Program-made: the position numbers and the translations under genes | From: Ruegeria halocynthiae | Lineage (GTDB): Bacteria; Pseudomonadota; Alphaproteobacteria; Rhodobacterales; Rhodobacteraceae | NCBI RefSeq assembly: GCF_000743705.1 | Contig: NZ_JQEZ01000005.1 | Span: forward strand, 124,001 to 188,000 | Direction of reading: 5' to 3' | DNA: 64,000 nt | The notes under the pieces: model-generated | Seen by the model: the letters and a program-made list of their open reading frames with translations, nothing else | Told to the model about the DNA's origin: nothing | The model's database searches: none | Part shown: in pieces, positions 57,405 to 64,000 of the stretch | Numbering within the stretch: position 1 is the first letter of the stretch | Layout of the letters: each line of letters begins with the position of its first letter

Positions 57405-58147
57405 TCCGGATGGAGAACGTACATAAAGCCTTTGGCGACAACCCGGTGCTGCAAGGCATGAGCCTTGAGATCCCCAAGGGCACCTCGATGGTCATCATCG
57501 GCGGTTCAGGCACGGGCAAATCCGTGGCGCTGAAATGCGTGCTTGGCCTGATCAAGCCCGACAGCGGCATGATCTACGTCGACGGAAAGGATGCGAAAAA
57601 AGGTGACCGGGATGCGTTTCTGGCCCGGTTCGGGATGCTGTTTCAGGGCGCGGCGTTGTTTGACTCATTGCCGGTTTGGCAAAACGTCGCCTTCCGCCTG
57701 CTGCGCGGCCCATTGAAACGCCCGCCGGAATACGCCCGCGAGATCGCCATCGAAAAGCTGCGCCGCGTGGGGCTGAAATCCGACGTGGCCGACCGTTTTC
57801 CCTCCGAACTGTCAGGCGGGATGCAAAAACGTGTGGGCCTTGCCCGCGCCATCGCCGCCGAGCCCGAGATCATTTTCTTCGACGAGCCCACCACCGGCCT
57901 CGACCCGATCATGTCCGGCGTCATCAACGACCTGATCCGCGAGATCGTGACCGAGATGGGCGCCACCGCGATGACCATCACCCACGACATGAGCTCGGTC
58001 CGCGCGATTGCCGACAACGTGGCCATGCTGCACGGAGGCGTCATCCAATGGACCGGCCCGGTTGGGCAGATGGATGCCTCGGGTGATCCTTATGTCGAGC
58101 AGTTCATCAGTGGCAGCGCGGAAGGACCGATTGAGGCGGTGCGGTGA
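57401..58147 (+). CDS. mlaF: MlaF-type ABC transporter ATPase
   Basis: A 248-residue ATPase powering MlaE. Walker A GGSGTGKS, Q-loop MLFQGAALFDSL, signature LSGGMQKRVGLARAIA, Walker B IIFFDEPTTGLDP and the H-loop ITHDMSSV are intact. Start [12 protein letters not shown] overlaps the mlaE stop. Directly at its stop (GTGA) begins a lower-GC gene of unknown function, after which pqiA, another envelope gene, resumes the normal composition. Confidence 0.93.
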   Translation: MIRMENVHKAFGDNPVLQGMSLEIPKGTSMVIIGGSGTGKSVALKCVLGLIKPDSGMIYVDGKDAKKGDRDAFLARFGMLFQGAALFDSLPVWQNVAFRLLRGPLKRPPEYAREIAIEKLRRVGLKSDVADRFPSELSGGMQKRVGLARAIAAEPEIIFFDEPTTGLDPIMSGVINDLIREIVTEMGATAMTITHDMSSVRAIADNVAMLHGGVIQWTGPVGQMDASGDPYVEQFISGSAEGPIEAVR

Positions 58148-58755
58148 GCGAAGATATCGAAGAAATTGTCGACTTTTTCTACTTCGCGGATGCCTATTTC
58201 AAACTTTGTAGAACGCTCGTTCCGGAAGGAGATCTTGGAAAGAGCGTGAAGGGACTTTCAAGTCTGAAAGCGCAGATTTTTAGAATCGGGCCAGTTTACC
58301 AAAATCTTGGATTGGCAACGGAGCTTACGTTCAAATCCGCTCTGCTTCTTAAGGGTTGTTCAAAGGCCAAAGTTAGAAAAATGGGGCATGACCTCAGCGC
58401 ACTACATGTTCATTTAAGTACTATCTATGATTTATCGAAAGTAGAAGATATTGCATTCCATGCGGCCGCATTGATTGGTCCACCCGCTGGTATTTTGTCG
58501 CGCATAGAGAGCACTGGTCAACCTACAAGTAGGTGGTTCAACCTTTCGACGCACATTAAGTCACTCAACAATAACTACAATTTGTTTGAGAAGATGTCTG
58601 GGGGACACAGCCAAGAAAAATTCCGTTCCCGTTACCCAGCAAAAGATCGAGCGTATAGAGAGGTTTGCGTTGAAGCTGTAATGGCTGGTATCGATGCTCT
58701 ATTGTCGGAATTGCAGGTTGAATTGAACGCGAAGCTTTCGAATGACGAAAGATAA
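58144..58755 (+). CDS. AT-rich orphan gene of unknown function (possibly HEPN-like)
   Basis: A 203-residue soluble, mostly helical protein starting at a GTG that overlaps the mlaF stop. Base composition differs sharply from its neighbours: 26 G+C of 60 at 58261-58320 against 37 of 60 at 57901-57960. The segment LATELTFKSALLLKGCSKAKVRKMGHDLSALHVHL recalls the E-L-x-x-K ... H-D-L-x-x-L pattern of HEPN-type helical proteins, but a canonical R-x4-6-H is not clear (R-K-M-G-H is one residue short). No antitoxin-like partner is evident. Acquisition by horizontal transfer is likely; function is open. Confidence 0.65.
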   Translation: MSEDIEEIVDFFYFADAYFKLCRTLVPEGDLGKSVKGLSSLKAQIFRIGPVYQNLGLATELTFKSALLLKGCSKAKVRKMGHDLSALHVHLSTIYDLSKVEDIAFHAAALIGPPAGILSRIESTGQPTSRWFNLSTHIKSLNNNYNLFEKMSGGHSQEKFRSRYPAKDRAYREVCVEAVMAGIDALLSELQVELNAKLSNDER

Positions 58756-58839
58756 AGTGCTCAACCGAATGAGACACAATCGAAGCTTGCTGTTTGGGAA
58801 GCAGGCAGAAACTTTTTTTTGATCGAGATACACTGACAC

Positions 58840-59292
58840 GTGACCCTCCGCCTCGCCACCCTCTCGCTCCTGATCCTCTACCCTATCGCATGGTTCGCCC
58901 CGCTGATGCGCGCAGGGCTGCTGCCGATCTTTGGCCTGTCCGAGATCAGCGTCATCACTGGCCTGCAATCCTTGTGGAAATCGGACGTCTTTCTGGCGCT
59001 GGTCGTCACCATCTTCGCCCTCTTCGCGCCCTACATCAAAACCATTGGCACCGCTTTGATCCAGTGGGACCTGCTTGACCCGCGCGTCCAACCCGCCCTG
59101 AACATCCTCGGGAAACTGGCGATGGCCGACATTTTTCTGATCGCGCTTTACATCACGCTGGCCAAAGGAATCTCCTACGCGACCGTTGAGACCGCATGGG
59201 GTTTGTACCTGTTCACGGGCTGCATTCTGGCCTCGCTCGCACTGGGCTACATTACCGAAATGACACGCGGATCACGAAATCCTCAGACGTAA
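58840..59292 (+). CDS. pqiA: Paraquat-inducible protein A family membrane protein
   Basis: A 150-residue, four-helix inner-membrane protein like a single PqiA domain: ILYPIAWFAPLMRAGL, FGLSEISVITGLQSLWKSDVFLALVVTIFALFAPYIKTIGTA and NILGKLAMADIFLIALYITLAKG. PqiA/YebS proteins act with MCE proteins in envelope lipid transport, which fits mlaE-mlaF upstream. The start is GTG at 58840. The intervening 58144-58755 gene probably interrupts an older mlaEF-pqiA operon. Confidence 0.82.
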   Translation: MTLRLATLSLLILYPIAWFAPLMRAGLLPIFGLSEISVITGLQSLWKSDVFLALVVTIFALFAPYIKTIGTALIQWDLLDPRVQPALNILGKLAMADIFLIALYITLAKGISYATVETAWGLYLFTGCILASLALGYITEMTRGSRNPQT

Positions 59293-59438
59293 TTGATTGA
59301 AAACGCTTATCTGAGTACCATCTTTATATTTCGAGCAGTAAATTTTGTAGTTTCGGTCCTAAGCGGATCATTCTGTGTGTTTTAGGTGTTCCCCGCTTTG
59401 GGCCGGTGTGTTCCGGTTTCAAAAGGAGTTCGTCTAAG

Positions 59439-60224
59439 ATGACTGCCCTCCACAATATTACATTGCAATTTCAAAATGCCTTTTTGAGGCTGACTTTCTT
59501 CCTGATCTGTATGGCGGCATTTCTCGCGGTTGCCACCACGATGTTGTCCGCGCTGGGGGTCCTTCCTTGGCTATCCATGCAGGCGGGCTTCGGGGACGGA
59601 ACTGTCATCGACGCAGGCATGTACATTCAGATTGCCTTGACGGCTTTGGTTCTGATGCTGGCATTCTACCTGCCAGCCAATGCCCGCATGATGGCCTTGG
59701 AAAACGCCCATCGTAAATTCGCGTTGAACATGCACGACATATCGACAGCGTATCAGGTCGCTCATGCCGCAGATCGTGGCGATACCTTCCTGATGTCTTC
59801 GGAATTTGACGCGGTTAAGGAACGAATGGCCTTTTTGCGCCAACACCCCAACCTGCAATCGCTGGAACCCGAAATCCTGGAACTGGCCGCACAGATGAGC
59901 CAGATCAGCCAGGAACTGGCCGAAACATACGGCGATACTCGCGTCGCCCGCGCGCGGTCCTTCCTGCAGCAACGCCAGGAAGAGATTGAACTGTTCCAGC
60001 AACGGATCGAAGAAGCCCAGGTCATTCAGCATGAGTTGCGCCAATGGACTCAAGATGTCGAAATGGAAGAAACCATCGCGAAATCTCAGCTGACCCGCCT
60101 GCGCGACGAATTGTTCGAACTGTTGCCCGAGCTTTCGGCACAGTTGCAATCACCACCCGGTGACAGCGCGCCCAAAGCGTCCAGCGTCATTGCCATGTCG
60201 CCCCCCCCGCGCGCCGCAGAATAG
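59439..60224 (+). CDS. Membrane protein with long coiled-coil C-terminus
   Basis: A 261-residue protein with two transmembrane segments (about 17-45 and 58-80) and a long cytoplasmic or periplasmic helical region (about 90-235) rich in E, Q, R and L heptads (LQQRQEEIELFQQRIEEAQVIQHELRQWTQDVEMEE), then a Pro/Ser tail. An AAAAGGAG ribosome site precedes the ATG at 59439. In Rhodobacteraceae it is often labelled DNA repair protein, apparently only because it precedes radA; nothing in the sequence supports a repair function. Confidence 0.7.
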   Translation: MTALHNITLQFQNAFLRLTFFLICMAAFLAVATTMLSALGVLPWLSMQAGFGDGTVIDAGMYIQIALTALVLMLAFYLPANARMMALENAHRKFALNMHDISTAYQVAHAADRGDTFLMSSEFDAVKERMAFLRQHPNLQSLEPEILELAAQMSQISQELAETYGDTRVARARSFLQQRQEEIELFQQRIEEAQVIQHELRQWTQDVEMEETIAKSQLTRLRDELFELLPELSAQLQSPPGDSAPKASSVIAMSPPPRAAE

Positions 60225-60235
60225 GCGCGTCAGCG

Positions 60236-60311
60236 CCCGCCGGGGACGATGGCCCAAGGGGCCTGAGGACGTGGCGCGCCACCGGCGGGGATGAAAGCCC
60301 TGCAAGGGCTT
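60236..60311 (+). repeat. Cruciform-like structured element before radA
   Basis: CCCGCCGG (60236-60243) pairs with CCGGCGGG (60282-60289), enclosing GGCCC-aag-GGGCC (60251-60263) and the palindrome TGGCGCGCCA (60272-60281). Next to it is AAGCCCT-gca-AGGGCTT (60295-60311). It lies between the coiled-coil gene stop and the radA start. It may be a REP-like interspersed repeat or a structured radA leader; copies elsewhere in the genome would decide. Confidence 0.5.
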
Positions 60312-60345
60312 GAAGAACCGCCCATCCTCGGGCACCAAGGGCCGC

Positions 60346-61710
60346 ATGGCAAAGACGACAACTTTCTCCTGCTCGGCCTGCGGAGCCGCCCATACCCGAT
60401 GGTCCGGGCGTTGCGACGGCTGTGGCGATTGGAACACCATCATTCAGGACGTCCCGATTTCGGCGGGCCCGGCCAAGAAATCTCTCGGCGGCAAGCGGGG
60501 CCAGTCTATCGTACTCACTGACCTGTCGACCGAGGAAACACCCCCGCCCCGCACGCTCTGCGGGGTCGAAGAACTGGACCGCGTGTTGGGCGGTGGCCTC
60601 GTCCCCGCCTCGGCCTTGCTGGTGGGTGGGGATCCCGGTATCGGTAAATCCACCTTGCTGTTGCAAGCGGCGGCGCGGTTTTCCCGGGCGGGGGTGAAAA
60701 CCATCTATGTCTCGGGCGAGGAAGCCAGCGCGCAGGTGCGTATGCGCGCCCGCCGTCTGGGGTTGGAAGACGCCCCTGTCCAACTGGCGGCCGAGACCAA
60801 CCTGCGCAACATCCTGACAACGCTTGAGGCTGAAAAACCCGGCCTTGCCATTATCGATTCGATCCAGACCATGTGGGCCGACAATGTGGACAGCGCCCCC
60901 GGCTCGGTCTCTCAGGTCCGCGCCGCCGCGCATGAGCTGACGACCTTTGCCAAGCGTCATGGCGTGTCGATCATCATGGTTGGCCACGTCACCAAAGAAG
61001 GCCAGATCGCAGGTCCCCGCGTGGTCGAACATATGGTCGACACAGTTCTGTATTTCGAAGGCGAACGCGGCCACCAATTCCGCATCCTGCGCGCAGTCAA
61101 GAACCGCTTTGGCCCCGCCGATGAAATTGGCGTTTTTGAAATGACCGGCAAAGGCCTGGCCCAGGTCACCAATCCTTCGGCCCTGTTTCTGTCGGAACGC
61201 GGCACGCCCAGCCCCGGATCGGCGGTGTTTGCCGGGATTGAAGGAACCCGCCCCGTATTGGTGGAATTGCAGGCGCTGGTCGCCCCTTCGCCCCATTCGC
61301 AACCGCGTCGTACCGTGGTTGGATGGGACAGCGGGCGGCTCGCCATGATCCTCGCGGTGCTCGAGGCGCGCTGCGGCATCCCCTTTGCCGGGCTGGATGT
61401 GTATCTGAATGTCGCCGGAGGGTTGAAGATCGGCGAACCCGCCGCCGATCTGGCCGTGGCAGCTGCCCTGCTCAGCGCGCGCGAGGACACCGCCCTGCCC
61501 GTTGATACGGTCGTTTTCGGAGAAATCTCGTTGTCAGGGGCACTTAGACCGGCCCCTCAGACAGAAAACAGGTTGAAAGAAGCGCAAAAACTTGGTTTCA
61601 CATCGGCAATCGCTCCGGCGGGCGGCAAAACCGGTACTGTGGCAGGTCTGACACTCACCCGACCCTCTGATTTGGTAGGGTTTGTTGGCGAAACCTTCGG
61701 AGCAGGTTAA
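60346..61710 (+). CDS. radA: DNA recombination/repair protein RadA
   Basis: A RecA-related branch-migration helicase of 454 residues. N-terminal zinc finger C9-x2-C12 ... C23-x2-C26; Walker A GGDPGIGKST (94-103); Walker B region GLAIIDSIQTMW; the RadA-specific KNRFG motif (about residue 250, VKNRFGPADEIGVFEM); and a Lon-protease-like C-terminal domain (VYLNVAGGLKIGEPAADLAVAAALLSA). ATG 60346 fixes the zinc finger at the N-terminus. It is followed 41 bp later by cvpA. Confidence 0.97.
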   Translation: MAKTTTFSCSACGAAHTRWSGRCDGCGDWNTIIQDVPISAGPAKKSLGGKRGQSIVLTDLSTEETPPPRTLCGVEELDRVLGGGLVPASALLVGGDPGIGKSTLLLQAAARFSRAGVKTIYVSGEEASAQVRMRARRLGLEDAPVQLAAETNLRNILTTLEAEKPGLAIIDSIQTMWADNVDSAPGSVSQVRAAAHELTTFAKRHGVSIIMVGHVTKEGQIAGPRVVEHMVDTVLYFEGERGHQFRILRAVKNRFGPADEIGVFEMTGKGLAQVTNPSALFLSERGTPSPGSAVFAGIEGTRPVLVELQALVAPSPHSQPRRTVVGWDSGRLAMILAVLEARCGIPFAGLDVYLNVAGGLKIGEPAADLAVAAALLSAREDTALPVDTVVFGEISLSGALRPAPQTENRLKEAQKLGFTSAIAPAGGKTGTVAGLTLTRPSDLVGFVGETFGAG

Positions 61711-61751
61711 GGTAACGCCTTGAGGGGCAGAAAAAATTACGGGCGAGGGCC

Positions 61752-62360
61752 ATGGAAGGTTTTACAATAATTGACGGGGTTGTTGCCCTGATCATCGTCG
61801 TGTCGGGCTTGTTGGCCTATTCGCGCGGCTTCTTGCGCGAGGTTTTGGCGATCGCTGGCTGGGTTGCAGCCGCCGTTCTGGCCTTTATCTTTGCGCCCCA
61901 GGCGGTACCGCTGGTGAAAGAGATCCCGGTGGTCGGCGATTTCCTGCGCGACAGTTGCGAACTTTCGGTCATTACCGGATTTGCCGCAGTCTTTGCCATC
62001 GCGCTGATCGTGGTCAGCATCTTTACGCCGCTGTTTTCATCTATCGTTCAGCGCTCGGCCCTGGGCGGGCTGGATCAGGCGCTTGGCTTCTTCTTCGGCA
62101 TCGCGCGCGGCATCCTGTTGGTTGCCATCGCCTTCTTTGTTTATGACACAGTGATGCCCGGGGAAACCTACTCAATCGTTGATGAAAGCCGCTCGGCCAA
62201 GGTGTTCGAACAGTTCAGCGACCAGATTGAGGAACAAAACCCCGAGGCCGCGCTTGGCTGGGTGACCCGGCAATATGAAGAACTGGTGGCAAGCTGCACC
62301 GGAGACACCGGCGGCTCTGAAACCACACAAGAGCCGACAGCCCCGGCCACAACAGAATAA
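61752..62360 (+). CDS. cvpA: CvpA family membrane protein
   Basis: A 202-residue inner-membrane protein homologous to colicin V production protein. Four hydrophobic segments at about 7-25, 30-50, 68-95 and 108-130 carry FTIIDGVVALIIVVSGLLAYSRGFLREVLAIAGWVAAA. The C-terminal 55 residues are acidic and end in a Thr/Pro-rich tail. cvpA commonly precedes purF; here purF begins about 630 bp further on, separated by a convergent zinc-knuckle gene. A strong terminator closes the gene. Confidence 0.9.
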   Translation: MEGFTIIDGVVALIIVVSGLLAYSRGFLREVLAIAGWVAAAVLAFIFAPQAVPLVKEIPVVGDFLRDSCELSVITGFAAVFAIALIVVSIFTPLFSSIVQRSALGGLDQALGFFFGIARGILLVAIAFFVYDTVMPGETYSIVDESRSAKVFEQFSDQIEEQNPEAALGWVTRQYEELVASCTGDTGGSETTQEPTAPATTE

Positions 62361-62361
62361 G

Positions 62362-62394
62362 AAAAATGCCCGGCTTTGACCGGGCATTTTTTTT
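62362..62394. terminator. Bidirectional intrinsic terminator after cvpA
   Basis: ATGCCCGG (62366-62373) pairs with CCGGGCAT (62380-62387) with a 6-base loop; eight T follow on the plus strand (62387-62394), and AAAAA before the stem gives a U-run for the minus-strand zinc-knuckle gene ending at 62417. Confidence 0.9.
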
Positions 62395-62416
62395 GGCTCA
62401 TGCGTCCAAAGTCTGG

Positions 62417-62638
62417 TCAGACAAACCCCTCGCCCGCGCAGACCGTACATCTGGTGTTCTTGAGGCCAAAGCAGCCATCACAACGACTGAACAGCGGCTT
62501 GCCAAAAACATCGCGACTTTTGACAACCTGTCCGGCCCCGTTGCAAATCTGACAAGAGGAACGCCCCATGCCACGACACCGGTGGCACCGGCGCTTTACC
62601 GGCTCGTCCTTTTTAACGCCCTGCTTGTGTTCCCACAT
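62417..62638 (-). CDS. Small protein with four DnaJ-type CxxC zinc knuckles
   Basis: A 73-residue protein. Four CxxC units are visible: CHRCRGMG, CQICNGAG, CDGCFG and CTVCAGEG, the same CxxCxGxG arrangement as the DnaJ cysteine-rich domain, so it should bind two zinc ions. There is no J domain. The start at 62638 (MWEHKQGVKK) is chosen over a longer frame from 62719, with a weak GGAA upstream. It is convergent with cvpA across a shared terminator. Function is unknown; a chaperone-like or RNA-binding zinc protein is possible. Confidence 0.72.
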   Translation of the reverse strand: MWEHKQGVKKDEPVKRRCHRCRGMGRSSCQICNGAGQVVKSRDVFGKPLFSRCDGCFGLKNTRCTVCAGEGFV

Positions 62639-62991
62639 GATGCTGTTCCAATCGAAACTCTGAATTGGGAAAATACCATTTGCTACCCTCATGACAGCAC
62701 AGGCCAATGCGCATGTCACCTTTTGATACCGTGTTTGGCAAAAACCACCTGCGGGAAATCACATTTGTGATCCTTTGATGACACAGGCACCGTAAGGCAT
62801 TATGTGAGGGCCGAACTGACATGGAATCGGAGCCGCCGATCTTGCTGTACCTGTTTTCTTTCGCGCTTGCCCTCGTGACAATGGCGCGTTTGCACCACCA
62901 TCGGGGTTGGCGACAGGACGCACAGGTATCGCCATGCAGATGTTCGAACCATCGCCGCTAATCATAACGTCATAGAAATTGGAGCCCGTAC
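62639..62991. other. Spacer between the zinc-knuckle gene and purF
   Basis: About 350 bp that should hold the divergent promoters of the zinc-knuckle gene and purF. I see no clear PurR-type palindrome or hairpin. The only possible gene is a short frame at 62821-62961 listed separately. Confidence 0.5.
62821..62961 (+). CDS. Possible small membrane peptide upstream of purF
   Basis: A 46-codon frame with ATG preceded at 13 bases by GAGGG. The predicted peptide has one hydrophobic stretch (ILLYLFSFALALVTMA) followed by a basic, His-rich tail (RLHHHRGWR). It could be a single-pass small protein or a chance frame in leader DNA; composition alone cannot decide. Confidence 0.2.
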   Translation: MESEPPILLYLFSFALALVTMARLHHHRGWRQDAQVSPCRCSNHRR

Positions 62992-64000
62992 ATGTGTGGG
63001 ATTTTGGGGATCGCAAGCAGGACGCATGATGTCTTTGCGGAAATCTATGACGGGCTGCTGATGTTGCAGCACCGGGGTCAGGACGCTTCGGGCATCGTCA
63101 CTTATAATGATGAGTTCTTTCGTGAGAAAAAGGCCAACGGTCTGGTCAAAGACGTTTTCAACGCCAACGATGCCGATACCCTGGTGGGCAAGATCGGCAT
63201 GGGCCATGTCCGTTATCCGACCGCAGGGTCGCTCAGCGCGTCCGAGGCACAGCCGTTCTTCGTGAATGCGCCCTATGGCATCTATCTGGTCCACAACGGC
63301 AATATCACCAATACGGCCGAGCAGCGTGAAAAGGTGACCGCCAAATACAGCCGCCACCTGCGCACCACATCGGATTCGGAAATCCTGCTGAACGTGCTGG
63401 CCGATAAGGTCGCCGATGCGATCAAGGTCAACGGAAGCGGGGAACCCATCCGCAACATCTTTGCTGGTGTGAAGATGACGATGGAGCGGGTACAGGGTGC
63501 CTATTCGGTCATCTGTCTGGTTGCCGGTGTCGGTATGCTGGCTTTCCGCGACCCATATGGCATCCGCCCCCTGTCGGTGGCCAAGCGTGAAGTGGATGGT
63601 CAGGGCGACGATTATGCCTTTGCCTCGGAAGATGTGGCTTTTGGCATCAACGGTTTTGATAAGCTGCGCGATGTTAAGCCCGGCGAGGCGATCCTGATTG
63701 ACCTGAACGGTAACATGCACACATATCAGGCGGTCGAGGGGCAACTGACCCCCTGTATCTTTGAATATGTCTATCTGGCCCGCCCGGATTCGCTGTTGGA
63801 TGGCGTTTCCGTCTATAAAACCCAGATGCGCATGGGTCAGACGCTGGCTCGTCAGATTGAGGCCGCAGGCCTTGAGATCGACCGCATCATCCCCGTACCC
63901 GACAGCGCCCGCCCGGTTGCGCTTGAGGTCGCCAAGGCCACGGGCATTCCCTATCGCGAAGGTCTGGTGAAAAACCGATATGTGGGCCGGACGTTCATCA
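62992..64000 (+). CDS. purF: Amidophosphoribosyltransferase, N-terminal part (runs off the window)
   Basis: First enzyme of purine synthesis, making phosphoribosylamine from PRPP and glutamine. The 336 codons present start with the Ntn nucleophile Cys2 (MCGILGIASRTHD) and contain the glutaminase marks LMLQHRGQDASGI, GMGHVRYPTAGS, VHNGNITN and FRDPYGIRPL. The phosphoribosyltransferase part begins (FEYVYLARPDSLLDGVSVY, RIIPVPDSARPVAL) and is cut at the right edge before the PRPP signature. ATG 62992 is fixed by the catalytic cysteine; GGAG lies about ten bases upstream. Confidence 0.96.
   Translation, partial: MCGILGIASRTHDVFAEIYDGLLMLQHRGQDASGIVTYNDEFFREKKANGLVKDVFNANDADTLVGKIGMGHVRYPTAGSLSASEAQPFFVNAPYGIYLVHNGNITNTAEQREKVTAKYSRHLRTTSDSEILLNVLADKVADAIKVNGSGEPIRNIFAGVKMTMERVQGAYSVICLVAGVGMLAFRDPYGIRPLSVAKREVDGQGDDYAFASEDVAFGINGFDKLRDVKPGEAILIDLNGNMHTYQAVEGQLTPCIFEYVYLARPDSLLDGVSVYKTQMRMGQTLARQIEAAGLEIDRIIPVPDSARPVALEVAKATGIPYREGLVKNRYVGRTFI

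Noticed and set aside
1..64000. tRNA genes, CRISPR arrays, insertion sequences, prophage or plasmid origins
   Set aside because: I scanned for T-loop-like GTTCGA contexts, spaced direct repeats, transposase-like proteins and terminal repeats and found none convincing.

Overview
The window looks like a chromosomal segment of a marine alphaproteobacterium of the Rhodobacteraceae (Roseobacter group). It is GC-rich, densely packed and full of 4-base ATGA/GTGA stop-start overlaps. The gene sets are typical of that family: zwf-pgl-pgi, usg next to gyrA, dusB-ntrBC-ntrYX-trkAH-hfq-hflX, a fused ispDF, an Mg-type hemB, and at the left edge the first codons of a DmdB-like acyl-CoA ligase. I see no tRNA, rRNA, CRISPR array, insertion sequence or prophage. 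Most of the window is housekeeping.

Layout. 1-4.0 kb: oxidative glucose-6-phosphate branch (zwf, pgl, pgi). 4.1-6.1 kb: a radical SAM enzyme of unknown substrate, a SYLF-domain protein and usg. 6.2-10 kb: gyrA and an isocitrate lyase/PEP mutase family enzyme. 10-16.2 kb: M32 carboxypeptidase, ctaA (COX15 type), trmJ, a ThiE-like protein and the pseudouridine catabolic pair psuK-psuG. 16.2-21 kb: DUF502 membrane protein, patatin, 3-hydroxybutyrate dehydrogenase and an orphan peptide-binding protein. 21-28 kb: CsbD-like protein, XRE-cupin regulator, acyl-CoA ligase, DsbA-like protein, MFS exporter, TPR protein and an SH3-like periplasmic protein. 28-37 kb: mfd, a four-helix membrane protein, hemB, a Tat-type SYLF lipoprotein, a penicillin-acylase-family hydrolase and an NTF2-like protein. 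37-50 kb: the nitrogen/potassium cluster, read right to left. 50-55 kb: ispDF-pgpA-pncC, pyrE, dnaB, GNAT. 55-64 kb: alr-mlaE-mlaF, an AT-rich orphan gene, pqiA, radA, cvpA, a zinc-knuckle protein and the first two thirds of purF.

How the genes work together. zwf, pgl and pgi feed hexose phosphate into 6-phosphogluconate, the entry to the Entner-Doudoroff and pentose phosphate routes. NtrB/NtrC and NtrY/NtrX are two nitrogen/redox two-component pairs. Both response regulators visibly lack the GAFTGA loop that contacts sigma-54. MlaE/MlaF form the core of a phospholipid ABC transporter.

The least-explained parts are non-coding or foreign. There is a compact sRNA-like unit with promoter and terminator at 18.82-18.93 kb (minus strand) and a second sRNA-like unit with an anti-Shine-Dalgarno loop at 21.19-21.28 kb. 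Two strongly structured intergenic elements lie before pyrE (52.20-52.36 kb) and before radA (60.24-60.31 kb). Nested dyads follow hemB, and DnaA-box-like motifs lie upstream of dnaB. A low-GC gene of unknown function sits exactly at the mlaF stop codon. All assignments come from reading the sequence; no database search was run.
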